A stretch of DNA of 64,000 bases from Thalassia testudinum (lineage: Eukaryota; Streptophyta; Magnoliopsida; Alismatales; Hydrocharitaceae), in contig JAZHRO010000022.1 in NCBI GenBank assembly GCA_037157565.1, positions 186,001 through 250,000 on the forward strand. The letters run 5' to 3'. How positions within the stretch are numbered: the stretch's first letter is position 1; the number at the start of each line of letters is the position of its first letter. Of the stretch, positions 33,289 through 44,815 are shown piece by piece. Under the pieces are notes generated by a model. That model ran no database searches and was not told where the DNA came from. It saw nothing but the letters and a program-made list of their open reading frames with translations. Both the position numbers and the translations under genes were made by a program.

Positions 33289-33889
33289 TGATGGGCTTCA
33301 TGAGCCGCCGTCAAGGCTCCAAGAGGCCATCAAAGAATTTATTTGACGTTGAAAACATAATGTAGCCACAAACAAGCAATCACAAGCAAGAGGCATGAGA
33401 TTGGTAACTCAATTCCAGCACAGGGGTGTATATCTGTAGGGAGAGCAAACCTCCCGTAAAATCCACTAGAAATGGTGGTATTACAATCTCTCAGAGTTTC
33501 TCTCTCTCGAATTGCATTACATGAATCGCTCTTGGGGAGAGCCCTGAATCCTGTTGCCTGGAGGTGCAAGGAGTGAGCCCCAAAGGGTCTCCCTCCTCTA
33601 TTTATTATACAAGTGTTTTGTTAAATCCGTAGAAGATCTTATGAGATCTTCTGATCAGATACATCACTTGACAAGGTATGTACTTGGTCAGGTTATTTAT
33701 TACAACAGTCATTTTCAATATTTATTAAAAATGTGGCTTTGCTGTATTTTTTCTATCACCTCTCTCATTTCGATAAAATCGGATCCTCGAGTGAGTCAAG
33801 TCTGTCCGGATAAGATAAAATGTAAGCAAATTCAAATTTAAAAATTAATTATACTTTACTGCACGAGAACTATTTTTATCTCACCTCAT
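33289..33889 (+). mobile_element. Short LTR, family F, copy 3
   Basis: Ends are TGATGGGCTTC and TCTCACCTCA (601 bp), matching copy 1 in length and sequence along its whole extent. Flanks TCATT and TACCC give no duplication. Many C-to-T and G-to-A differences from copy 1 suggest decay of methylated cytosines. Confidence 0.65.
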
Positions 33890-33966
33890 ACCCTGATCCC
33901 GACATTAATCCTTTTGACATAGTACGTATTCAACTTAAGAATTTATCAAACCATCACTTCCCGTAC

Positions 33967-34362
33967 TTGAATCACGCAGATTTTGATTTTTTTATTTTTT
34001 CACTTTTATTACATATTATATTATATATCGATGCTTGCGGAATTGGTGGGAGAGAAGAAGAATCAACTGATCCCTCAAAAGTGGTACCACTGTGGTGCTA
34101 CAAAAATCAAGTGCAGGAGGGATTGCAGGCGCCACTGCAAGGAAGAGGCCCACAATTCCCACACTTGCATTCGCGTCAAGGTTTTCCAGAATCGCTTAAG
34201 GTTGTGGAGGTGCTACTGCATGGAATCAACGGTAACATGATCTACTTTACGCTCGTTGGATTGTATTTTATATATATGTCCAATCGTTTCCTCAGTTGCA
34301 GATATCTTACGATAGAGCCACGGGATATATATGGTGGCACAATTCTAAATAAAGTACCGTAA
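33967..34362 (+). CDS. Small cysteine-rich (defensin-like) reading frame, possible exon
   Basis: The frame read from 34031 (first ATG) to 34240 gives 69 residues containing KWYHCGATKIKCRRDCRRHC followed by ten residues, then TC and, near the end, RCYC. The order C-x6-C-x3-C-x3-C, a spaced Cys, then C-x-C resembles plant defensin-like peptides, which are secreted and disulphide-bonded. The upstream part of the frame (FFHFYYILYY) is hydrophobic but starts without ATG. A signal-peptide exon upstream, usual for this family, may therefore be missing or unrecognised. A second, overlapping frame (34240-34362) has no support. It lies between a family F LTR and an A/B/C LTR and may be a relic. Functional assignment is tentative. 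Confidence 0.3.
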   Translation: MNHADFDFFIFSLLLHIILYIDACGIGGREEESTDPSKVVPLWCYKNQVQEGLQAPLQGRGPQFPHLHSRQGFPESLKVVEVLLHGINGNMIYFTLVGLYFIYMSNRFLSCRYLTIEPRDIYGGTILNKVP

Positions 34363-34559
34363 AATGATGTATGCTGTACGTGCAATAATTAAAGTACTTG
34401 CCTTCCGTATATGATGAATGAAATGGACGATTATGTACTTTCTCTTAAAGGGGGCGTCTTTTATTTATTAACAAAATTTTTTTATCGAGGGAAAGAATAT
34501 GATACGAGAGATGCATTTATTCATTGAGGGGAAAATACATTCCGTTAAATAGGAGAATT

Positions 34560-37256
34560 CAAAAATTAAAAAATAAGATAAGAAATAAAGGTGAATTCAA
34601 AGAGATGGATTTGATTTAATTAATCTTAAGATCTAGTCGTTCAATACAAAATAATTAAAAAGTAAAAAAATAAATTACATTCACTATACTAATTAACTAA
34701 CAGTAAAAGAATACAAGTAGTAAAGGAAATAAAAGCTGCTAATAGTACATATCACCACCACAACAGTAAAGTAGAATAAGGTACAGAAACAGAAACGATA
34801 ACAACAGTCTAACTCACTAGCAAAAAGGAAGTACAACAACAACAGGAACTACTGCTGAGCTCGCTTGGGCCCAGCACCCTCTGCAGCCGGTGACTCGGGC
34901 TGCTCAACACCTGGACTTGAAAAGGGTTATGAGTAAACGGAGTCGGCGAATGCTGAGTATAGTGGTAACCAAACTAACTAAAGCAGTAAAAGCTAACAGG
35001 TAATTTATCTTTTTCAATTATTTTATTTTACAAGTCATTCATTTTCACCCATATGTTTACTTTTTCGATCTCTTTCTTGATCTCTCATGTTCCTCGTGGG
35101 AACGATCTTGATTACAGTCTTTTCCGAAGAGTAGAAGGCACACGTGGTGCGCTCCTGGCCAGGAGAGTCCCCCGTGGTGATCCTACACCCAGTCAACCAC
35201 CCCGAGGTCACAGACAGATGTAGCGGTGACTACGGCACACGCGATAAGCACACGAGTAGCTACCCTGCACTGGCACGTGGTCAGTCGTTTCCGTTAGCAG
35301 GTATGTCCAAAATACAACACGGAACAGTATAGGGCCTAGCCCTCTCAGTAATAGGGGTTTAGACCCTTAGCACCAAACAGGGGACTCGCCCCTCCACAGC
35401 CTGTGCACCCTCATCTGACTACCTCGGTTTGCCCAGTGGGCCTAACAAATCGGTGTAGGGTGGCCAGCTGAACCCCGAGTCCTGTGGGGTGGTTAGCTCT
35501 CTCCCTACACTAGTAGCTCTCCCTAGTACAGTGTACGCGAGGGCCAAAGAAGTTGGTGTAGAGTGGCCAATCCTAACCCCAGGTCCCAACCCAAGGGCGG
35601 CTAGCTCCGCTCTACATTAAACAGGGGACAGTCTCTCTTCTTGGTACCACGTACTCAAGGGCCAGCACACTTCCCACTCACATTTCCGAATCCATTCCAT
35701 TTATCCACAAAAGATCTACTCCTAATTCCTCGTAGGGTTCATTCTCATATTCACATGTTGTTCCGTACCAGGTTTTATCATTCACATTTCCATTTTCGTA
35801 TTATGCACATGCAGCTCGTATTTCCACAATTTAACATATACAGCAAGTAATGTCACAGGTAACTGTTTAACTAGCACAGGCATTTCGTATTCCACAGGCA
35901 GCTCGTATTTACTAACAGGTAGTTGTTTACAATTCTAATCATTCATTTATGACTGTAATATCAAACATGTATACAAACAGTACAAGCATTTCCCGTCCTA
36001 GGATTCATGCCACATCCTAGGTTTCTAGTTATTTAATTTCACATATGCATTCATGTTTTATAATTAAAAACAGGGGAAACCACTCTACCAGACAATCTGG
36101 GAGTATTGGAGGCTCGAACGGTAGACTTACGTGCCTCTGCAAGTCCCGAACACGTAACTGATCGAAGTCCTATACCAAGGAATATACCACAATGAAACGT
36201 TCAGAACAGTATGTAAGGCTTTCTAACATGTAAAGGAACTCACAAGGAAACCACAGATATCTTGTTTGCATAAAACGAACCTCAAACGGACCCTAAACGG
36301 GTCAAAAATAGAATTGCAGACCTAAATCAGACGTCTGGCACAAGGTCCAGACTTCATAAAAGTCACCAGGGTCTCACCTCAGGTTCCTGCATCTACTTTA
36401 AACGTCCAGAACCCCTACTTAACCGTCTGGACCCAGCTCCAGACGTTCGACCTCTCCTCCAGTTGTCTAGGAGTGCTTCCGATAGTCTGGTAAGCTATCC
36501 AGATGTCTGAAACGCGTGGGAGGGCGTGCCCTGTGCCTTCCCGAAGCTATCCCTGCACGCGACAGACCGAATCGCCCACTTTTAGCCATGCAGATCGACT
36601 TTGCGGTGCGGCCTGCATGGTCGTAACCGCAAGAAGAACGTACCTTCACGAAACTCTACTTTCAGACGTCCGGTGTCGTCACCAGATGTCCAACCCATCG
36701 TCTGGACGACACGCCAGATGTCTAATTCTGGGAAAAACCCAGAACCAGACCGACCTCCTGCTCCCCTCGCCGCACATAGCCGTGGCCTCTCCTCATCGTC
36801 TGCAGCTCCGGCTGCAGCAGAGTGTCGGGGATGTCTCCCTCGACCCGCTCCTCCCCCCCGCACATGCCGCTCCGACCGTGCGTCCTCCGGTGAACTCCCA
36901 CGAACTCACGAGCTCAAGCTCTTCCTTCTCTCTTCACGCCGCCTCTCCTTCTTGCTCCTCGCTCTCGTGTCCTCTCTTTCTCGCTCGTCCCTCTCACTGC
37001 AATGGAGAGGAAGGAAGGTGGTGGTGGAGTGGAGAAGAGAGTAAGGGGAAGAGGGGTCTTATATAAGGTGTGGGGTTAGGGTTCGGGAAAGAGAAAAGAA
37101 GAGAGAGAGAGAGGAAAGCTGTTTGCGCACAGCCAGCGCACAGACGCAACCGTGCGTACAAAATTTTCAATTTCCAGACGTCTAGGAAGGGGTCCAGATG
37201 TCTGACCAGACGTCTGACTGACAGTCCAGACATCTTAAAAGGCTCAGAACATAACA
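34560..37256 (-). mobile_element. LTR of family A/B/C, copy C (left boundary approximate)
   Basis: On the minus strand it begins TGTTATGTTCTGAG at 37256 and shows in order the blocks of copy B: AGACGTCT motifs, TATA-like TTATATAAGACCCC (37055-37066), ACCCTACGAGGAATTAGGAG, the CACCACGTG box near 35140, GTTGAGCAGCCCGAG at about 34900 and CGACTAGATCTTAAG near 34640. The terminal bases are too diverged to place, and no duplication was found. Frames at 36503-37066 are LTR sequence. Confidence 0.75.
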
Positions 37257-37760
37257 GGCCTTTACAATTCACGTTTAAAACCTCCAAGGACCTCTTTGAT
37301 AACCATCGGGGACTTCTTTGCAATTTACAGGGGTTGCACTGCAAGAATCTTTACACTAATGGGTTCCATCCTAATTTTCCTACCCCTTCACCCTTAAGGG
37401 CCTCAGCACAATTTCACCATTATACCTGTAGCTGGCGTGGGTCTACTGTTCACGGAGAACACGGCCCATTGTGGCCATCGTTCCTTTGCGCCTTGATCCT
37501 ACGGCCGATCTAAATCCAATCTTCCCGCACCTTTGCGTGTAGAATCACCTCCTATCCTAGATCTCATGTGACGGTGGGATTTCATTTTGAAACTTCGCGC
37601 CCCCCTCTCTCTCCATCCCCAACGTAGAAGCCCTAATGGACTAATCTCACCACTACGATGAGTATAAGCAGTGAAATGCCCACTTAAACACCTCTTTGAG
37701 CTTCGATGAGTATTTTTAATAGAAAGTCCTCTCATTTCCATTCACATACGAGGGTACACG
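37257..37760 (+). repeat. Truncated 5' LTR of the long gypsy element
   Basis: From 37265 (TTCACGTTTAAAACCTCCAAGGACC) to about 37735 this matches 50015-50480, the corresponding part of the 3' LTR, at high identity. About 350 bases of its left part are missing where LTR copy C adjoins. Confidence 0.75.
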
Positions 37761-37769
37761 AAGTCCAAT

Positions 37770-38998
37770 CCAGCATAAGAGACTTAGAAATTTTTGCTAA
37801 TCAGCTAAATAAGGTAGGCTTAAAAGAGAATAATGTAGATGAAGTATGAAAATTCCTATTTAAACCTTCATCATCTTCTTCTTCTCAGTCATCTATACCT
37901 CACACTTCTCAGTTTCCCATAGGTAGGGAAACTTTGAATAACCTTTCTGTGACACAACCTGCACTACTGGGTTATTCTTTTTCCTATCTTTCACCAGTTG
38001 TAGGAACCTTTGTTCCTTCTTACACTGACTTCCCTGCACCTTCTGGAGCTTCGGAGGAGCTTCACGCCATTCACAATGACCCATACTCACAAACCTACAA
38101 CCCTAGATGGTGGAATCATCCAAATTTCTCGTAGTCAAGAAATTCACAGAGATCCACCTTTCAACAACCTTCTGCACCACCACTTCACAACCCGAATCGA
38201 GCACCACCTCCATAACAACACGGGTATCCATTGCATGCCTACCAGCAACCCCAACCCAGGCTTGCCCAATACTCTCAACCTGAGCCTACATGTGATGATC
38301 AGTTAGGGACAATCACGAAAGCTCTTGCTGACATGCAACAGCAAAATATTGCTATGCAGCAGAGACAGGATGCAGCTTTAATTGAGATGAGAGCCTAGCT
38401 ATTGCACTTGACGGAATCTCATCAACCACATTCACTCCCATCTCAAATTCAACCCAGATGTCCCTTGCAAGGACAAGCACATTACATATCACAAACCTTA
38501 CATGAACCAGAGCTTTACATTCATCCTAATTCTTCCAATTTTGATCATACTTCTTATTGTGATCCACAACCATCTATTCTACCTGATCTTGATTCTTTGT
38601 CTACGCCGCAAGCTGATTTGAATGCCGTCACTACTAGGAGTGGTAGAAGTACAACTGATCCACCATTACTGACTTCTACATCTTTATCTAAGCCTCCCAC
38701 CTCCACTCCTACAGCTGATTTACCTATACTTGACTCCTCTAAGCCTTTGATTGATCCTCCTACTACTACTTCAGTACCTTTTCTGGAAGCCTTAGAAAAG
38801 AAGAGTAATGAAAAGAAGTCTGTTGTGGCACCTGAGGAGGTTTTGCTCAAGTTCTTTGAGCAAGTCCACATAAACATTCCCTTGTTGGATGCGATTCGCC
38901 ACATTCCACCTTACGCTAAGTTTTTGAAAGAACTATGTACACCTAAGCGTAAGGCTAGAATTCAAAAAGGGAGTGGTCCTGTCATTCTCTCGAAATAA
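37770..38998 (+). pseudogene. Gypsy gag remnant
   Basis: Readable in several frames: SIRDLEIFANQLNKVGLKE, then DPYSQTYNPRWWNHPNFS, AVTTRSGRSTTDPP and finally a 198-residue frame (38402-38998) with FFEQVHINIPLLDAIRHIP and CTPKRKARIQ. These are the C-terminal gag and gag-pol linker motifs of Athila/Tat-type elements. The capsid core is missing between the LTR and this point. A stop (TAA) at 38996 lies 12 bases before the inserted LTR at 39008. Confidence 0.85.
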
Positions 38999-39007
38999 GT
39001 GAGTTCC

Positions 39008-40519
39008 TGATAAATATGCATTTATTCATGATAAAATGCCTACTTATGTCAGTTCCTAAGCTTAACATTGCATTTAACATTGTAAATAAGGCATAACATC
39101 CATCATGTTACATTGATGTTGACTTGTATAAATTGTATATTAATTCACATATTTCTATGGCTAGGGAATAGGGTGATATAGTTCAAAGATTCAGATGAAA
39201 AATCCAATCATACGGATGGATCAGGATCGTCGATCGCAGTCCTCCAGTGTGAAAATCGATTCGATCTGACATCTGTAGCATCCCCAACAAGCATCTTAAG
39301 ATAGACAGCCCAGATGATGCCACGTGGCATCATCTAGGCTGCTCCAAGACTGCCCTGCTCCCGCTGAAGGATGACATCGCTGCTTCTCCACCATTGGATG
39401 AAGATCGCATGGTTGGTGAAGTGCCACGTCTCATCAGGTCTGTGGCCGTTGGATGAAGATCCAATGGCCACGAGTGCATGCACGTAGGGTCATCCGCGTG
39501 ACAATCATGACCACAACCCGTTGGAAACGAGTGTGTTTCCCATGTTGAGGACACACGTTTGACTCCCGTTGAGGCACCCTCATCACTGTAATCAAAATAC
39601 GGCCGTTGATCTCCATTAACAGGGCCTGAAGCTCCCACGCGGCACAATCCCGTACGCTGGATGAGCGCGATGCGTGTACACTCACGATCACGCGTGATCA
39701 CATGCACTACCATACGCAGCATCAAGAGCACAAGTTTAAGACATCCGTGTGTGCGTCAGCCGTTCGATCTCAGCGCGCGCTCTGCGCGATTTGAAAATCA
39801 CGAGCATGCTCTCAGCAGTTGTGCGATGAGGATCTGATGGCGCTCCATCAGCCACGCCTCACCAGCTACAATGCCTTCACTCCACACTAGCAAGGGAGAG
39901 TGATGTCTTCAGCAATGTCCAAGGCAGGTCTTCAGTGACATTTTAATTGTCATTGTTGACCCATGCACGCAAACACACCCCCCTCCACCACTATATAAGG
40001 ACCTACACACCCATATCTTCTACCATCATCTACCAAGCCCGTCCTCCACCTCCTTAGAGTGTCTAAGCAAGGTCCCGAAGCTGTCGAGCCGCCAATAGAA
40101 GCCCCTCCACCGCCGTGGCTGCCTCGCCTCTCCATTTTGTCACATTTGTTTTTCCTTATCTTAATGTTTATTTTAAGCTTTCCTGTAGCATTGTAGTTGC
40201 GAAACAATTTTACCTATTCATTGTATGGTTTTACCATCTTGTGCTAGAATCTATTATGCTCACCATGTCTACTTTACAAGCACAGGTAGATATCATTGCT
40301 CTACTACATATTTCTAACCCTTTTCTCTCTCTCTCTCTCTCTCTTCTTCACGCAAGCAAACCAAATGATGTATTTTGTCACATTAAAGCGATTTATTGAT
40401 CCAATTTCTTGCCTCCCTATGTTCGACACTCGTACCCCCGTACGATTATTCTTATTAAAATTGAGGTCGTAAGCACATTGTACCATGAACTACTTAACCT
40501 AACGCGTTGCATAACATCA
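39008..40519 (+). mobile_element. Solo LTR, gypsy family G, copy 2
   Basis: Ends are TGATAAATATGC and TTGCATAACATCA, flanked by a perfect 5-bp duplication GTTCC (39003-39007 and 40520-40524). It is homologous to 20066-21831: the same start, CATACGGATGG..TCGACGATCGCAG block, CCGTTGGAT/ATCCAATGG pair (39449-39469), TATA-like CTATATAAGGACC at about 39991 and the terminal TATGTTCGACACTCG box. It separates gag from protease in the host element. Copy 2 is richer in A/T than copy 1, in line with cytosine decay. Confidence 0.9.
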
Positions 40520-40950
40520 GTTCCCTTATTTCAAACCTCCCTATTAAGAAGACAAACCTAGGCACCCCTCATCTGTCCTATATGATAGGAAACATCACGT
40601 TTAATAGAGTACTACTTGATCTAGGTGCTTCCATCAATCTTATCCCAACCTCCCTATTGACACATTTCGAGGTTGGCAATTTGAAGCTAACCGAGGTGTC
40701 CCTGCAATTAGCTAACCGATCAGTTAAGACACCTTAGGGAGTGTTGGAAGATGTTATAATGCGGGTTAAGGACTTTTATTTTCCTGTAGACTTTATATTC
40801 CTTGACATGGAAGTACCTGAGGATATCCAGAACACTCCTATCATTCTAGGAAGACCTTTCTTGGATATAGCCAAGGCGAACATCAATTGTGAGGAGGGCC
40901 TTATAGAGTTGAAATTTGGAGATCACAGGATGAAGATTGATATATTTTAG
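40520..40950 (+). pseudogene. Gypsy aspartic protease domain remnant
   Basis: The frame contains ISNLPIKKTNLGTPHLSYMI, then LLDLGASINLIP, where LDLGAS is the protease active site (D-x-G in functional copies). IILGRPFLDIAKANINCEEG follows, the downstream flap and GRPFL motif. One in-frame stop (TAG at 40736-40738) splits it. It continues the gag-pol reading direction broken by the solo LTR. Confidence 0.85.
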
Positions 40951-40995
40951 GCCCAAAGGGTACTATCCTATAGTTTAATTGAGGAAATTTGTTCC

Positions 40996-42480
40996 TTGGA
41001 TTCTTTGGATAAGTTGGTCGAGGATACATTGATTAATTCACTTAATTTAGAGCCTCAACACCCTTTGTTCTCTGACTTGACTCTCCCTGAGACAACACCA
41101 TTAGAAACTGAGGACTTACCTCTTATTCTCTTAGTGTCTCTAGAATCTTCTGAGATCTCCACACCTGCTCCTTCACCTGATCCTGTACCTATTGATCTTA
41201 AACCTCTTCTTGAGTCTTTAAAATATGTCTTCTTAGGACTAGATCGAACTTATCCTATGATTGTCAACTCCCATTTATCGTTTGATCAAGAATCACGACT
41301 CTTATGTGTCCTGAGAGCACATAGACAAGCTATAGGATGGAGCTTATCTAACCTGACTAGCATTAGTCCTTTAAACTGCACACATAGGATTTTCACTGAA
41401 GAAGGATCTAGACCAACTAGACAGCCACAACGTAGACTGAACCCAACACTTCAGGAGGTGGTTAAGAATGAGATGATCAAGTGGTTAGACAATGGAATTA
41501 TCTTCCCCATATCAGATAGTCAATGGGCAAGTTCTGTTCAAGTTATGCCTGAGAAGGTCGGACTTATCGTTATAACCACTGATTCTGGAGTAGTCATCCC
41601 TACATGGATTGCTAGTTCGTGGCGAGTATGTATTGACTACCGCAAACTCAACCAAGCCATGAAGAAAGATCATTTCCCACTTCCCTTCATTGATCAGATA
41701 CTGGAAAGATTGGCAGGGAATTGATTTTTCTGCTTTTTGGATAGATACTTAGGCTACAATCAGATGGCAATACACCCCGATGACCTGGAAAAAATGACTT
41801 TCACCTACCTATGGAAGCTTTCCATTCCGTAGGATGCCATTTGGATTATGTAACTCACCTGCTACATTTTAGAGGTATATGTTTGCAATCTTCTCCGATT
41901 TAGTAGGTGATTGTTTAGAAGTCTTCATGGATGACTTCTCAATCTTTGAAAGCACATTTGATGCATGTTTAGACCACCTGAATAAGGTCCTGCAAAGATG
42001 CATCAATGTGAATCTGGTACTTTCCTGAAAGAAATCACACTTCATGGTACTAGAAGGACTAGTTTTAGGTCACCTTATTTCTGAGAGAGGAATTGAGGTT
42101 GACCATGCAAAGGTAAAATTGATTTCTGACCTGCCATTACCTTTGTCGGTTAAGCAAATCAGATCTTTTCTCACCCATGTTGGTTTCTATCGTCGCTTTA
42201 CAGCAGATTTCTCAAAAATAACTCGACCTCTCACCAATCTCCTCTCTAAGGATGTAGATCTCCAGATATTTGATGATTGTGTTCATGCCTATATGACACT
42301 TCGTGATCTGGTTACCAAGGCACCAATACTGAAACCCCCGGATTGGTCTCACCCTTTTGAGATCATGTGTGATGCCTCTGATTATGCAGTAGGGGCTATC
42401 CTTGATCAAAAATTGGATGGGAAACCTACAGTCATCTATTATGCTAGCAAGACCTTAGATGAAGCTTAGAGGAATTACAC
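40996..42480 (+). pseudogene. Gypsy reverse transcriptase and RNase H remnant
   Basis: The frame 40996-41724 has the RT entry (RPTRQPQRRLNPTLQEVVKN) and CIDYRKLNQAMKKDHFPLPF, IDQILERLAG. Frameshifts and stops follow near 41724-42030, where the catalytic block is still legible as EVFMDDFSIF (FMDD near 41925; YxDD-type motif). The thumb and tether (SERGIEVDHAKVKLISDLPL, IRSFLTHVGFYRRFTADFS) lead to RNase H with MCDASDYAVGAILDQ and IYYASKTLDEA. This order (protease, RT, RNase H, integrase) identifies Ty3/gypsy. Confidence 0.9.
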
Positions 42481-44040
42481 AATCACTGAAAAGGAATTAC
42501 TAGTTGTAGTATTTGCACTAAAAAAATTTAGACCTTATCTTTTGGGTTCCCACATTATAGTCTACACTGACCACACAGCAGTTTGACATCTTCTTGCCAA
42601 CAAGGACACGGAATCTTGTCTGATTAGATGGATCTTGCTATTACAGAGGTTTTGATTTAGAGATTCGTGACAAGGTGGGGAAGCAGAATGTGGTAGCGGA
42701 CCACTTATCTCGCCTTCCTTCTAAAGCGATATCTCCTTCACTATAAATTTTTGACAACTTCCCTGATGAGCAATTGCTGGTCATTCATTCTAATCTTCCC
42801 TGGTATGCTAACATTGTCAACTACTTGGCTTCTGGAGTAGTGCCTAATGGTTGGACTATATCCCAAATCACCAAACTTAGAATCGAAGCTAGTCAGTACT
42901 TTTGGGAAGAACCATGGCTAATCAAATCTTCCTCTAATTAGATCATTAGGAAGTGTGTACTTGATAAGGAGATAGAAAGTATCTTGTCGTTCTGCCATGA
43001 CCGGGGTTGTGGCGGTCATTTCTCTGGCAAAAAGACCACTACTAAGATTTTGCAGAGCGGTTTCTTCTGGCCCACACTTTTCAAAGACGCATATGAATAT
43101 AGTAGGGCATGTTCACGCTGTCAGTCTCTTGGTAGTAGTGGCCGTCGAGACATGATGCCCTTGAATCCGATCATAGTATGAGAAGTCTTTGATATATGGG
43201 GCATTGACTTCATGGAACCTTTTCCAAATTCCTACAGGTTCAACTATATCTTATTGGCAGTTGATTATGTTTCTAAATAGATTGAAGCCATCCCTATGAG
43301 GATAAATGACCATAAGATTGTAAAGTAGTTTGTTCAGGATTACATCTTTTCTAGATCTGGGGTACCAAAAGACATCATTTGTGATGGAGGGTCTCACTCT
43401 AGGAATATCCACTTTCAGTCCTTCCTACAAAAGTATGGGGTGACACATAGGATTGCAACACCTTACCACCCTTAAACTAATGGATTTGCTGAATTGTCCA
43501 ACCGGGAGATCAAAAAGATTTTATAGACTACCATCCAACCAGATAGAAAGGATTGGTCTTCCCACCTTTCTGATGCGTTGTGGGCCTATAGGACAATTCA
43601 CAAAATCCATTAGGCATGTCTCCTTTCAGACTTGTGTACATAAACCTTGTCATCTTCCCGTAGAACTTGAGCACAAAGCCTATTGGGCCATCAGAAAGTG
43701 TAACCTGGACTTAAAGAAGTCCGATGATCATAGAAAACTTCAGATTTCCAAGCTAGATGAATTAAGGAATGAATCTTATGAAATCTCGAAAATTTATAAG
43801 GATAAATTAAAGGCCTTCCATGACCTTCACATTTGTAGGAAAACCTTTCACCCTAGTCAAAAAGTCCTATTTGATTCCAAAGTTAAACTTTTCTCAGGGA
43901 AACTCTGATCCAAGTGGACTGGACCTTTCAAAATCTTAAGAATCTTTAACAATGGAGCCGTTGAGATTACTGAGATTGACAAATTTGAACCTTTCACTGT
44001 CAATGGACGAAGACTGAAACCTTCATTGAGCCTCATGATC
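42481..44040 (+). pseudogene. Gypsy RNase H end and integrase remnant
   Basis: The RNase H end reads NYTITEKELLVVVFALKKFR and YTDHTAV. The integrase zinc-binding region has CHDRGCGGHFSGKKTTTKIL with CSRCQ near 43115. The core has [20 protein letters not shown] near 43380 and FAELSNREIKKIL near 43490, that is the D, D and E positions. The C-terminal part runs to about 44040. There are multiple stops (for example near 42470, 42585, 42941, 43180, 43279, 43474, 43524). About 65-70 percent of positions look the same as in the element at 3040-4563, so the two elements are distinct members of one lineage. Confidence 0.9.
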
Positions 44041-44815
44041 TCAGACTTGTCAAATCTATCATTTTGCTCCAACATCTTGAACCTATTTCTAATAGCATAT
44101 CTTCTACTGGGTTTACACCTAACTGAAGGCGTTAAACTTAGCAAACCTATCATTTGTATATAGCTGCTTTCACCTTCCTTATTTTCCATTTCTTGCATTA
44201 GGTGTTTATCCTTGCATTTTTAGCATACATTCATAGTCACATATGTCATGCATTTCACTACTTAGCCTGACTTTCCACTTTGATCTTGTATCAAACTTGA
44301 AATCATCCACATAGAGATTTTTATCTCCTTCCGTCACCCAGCCTAAGTTAGTGAAAAGTAGAGCATGCATTTGCATCCACGCTATTCTTACAATGGGGAC
44401 ATTGCAGCATTTAAGCAAGGGGGTGTAAATGGTGAAATCTTTCTCTGAAATGCAATCATAGATACACCTATAGTGTATATAGTATAGTATTATCAAAAAT
44501 ATCAAAAAAATAAAAATTTTTTGAAAATTTTGAAAAAAAATTACAAAGTCAAAAATACAAAAAAATGTCAAAAACAAAAGAATTCCAAAAATACAATAAG
44601 GGACCTATTGTACCTATTGTTGAAGGAGAACTCCAAATAGAAATTGAGGAGAAAGAAAAGCATTGAAACCATCTTAAGTGTTTAATTATGATCTTATAGC
44701 TGAAAACAAAAATAGAATAAGTGTTTATGGGCATTCAACCTTTACTGGTTAGACTTTTTGGGCTATGACAATCTCGTTTTCGTGCATTTTAAAATCGTTG
44801 AAAATCGTAGTATAG
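44041..44815 (+). mobile_element. 3' noncoding region of the long gypsy element, first part
   Basis: It has an internal polypurine-like box, AATGGGGACATTGC..AAGCAAGGGGG (44392-44423), in the same position after integrase as the boxes at 124-157 and 4818-4850. An A-rich block follows. No protein is recognised. It is interrupted at about 44816 and continues from about 48700. Confidence 0.65.
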
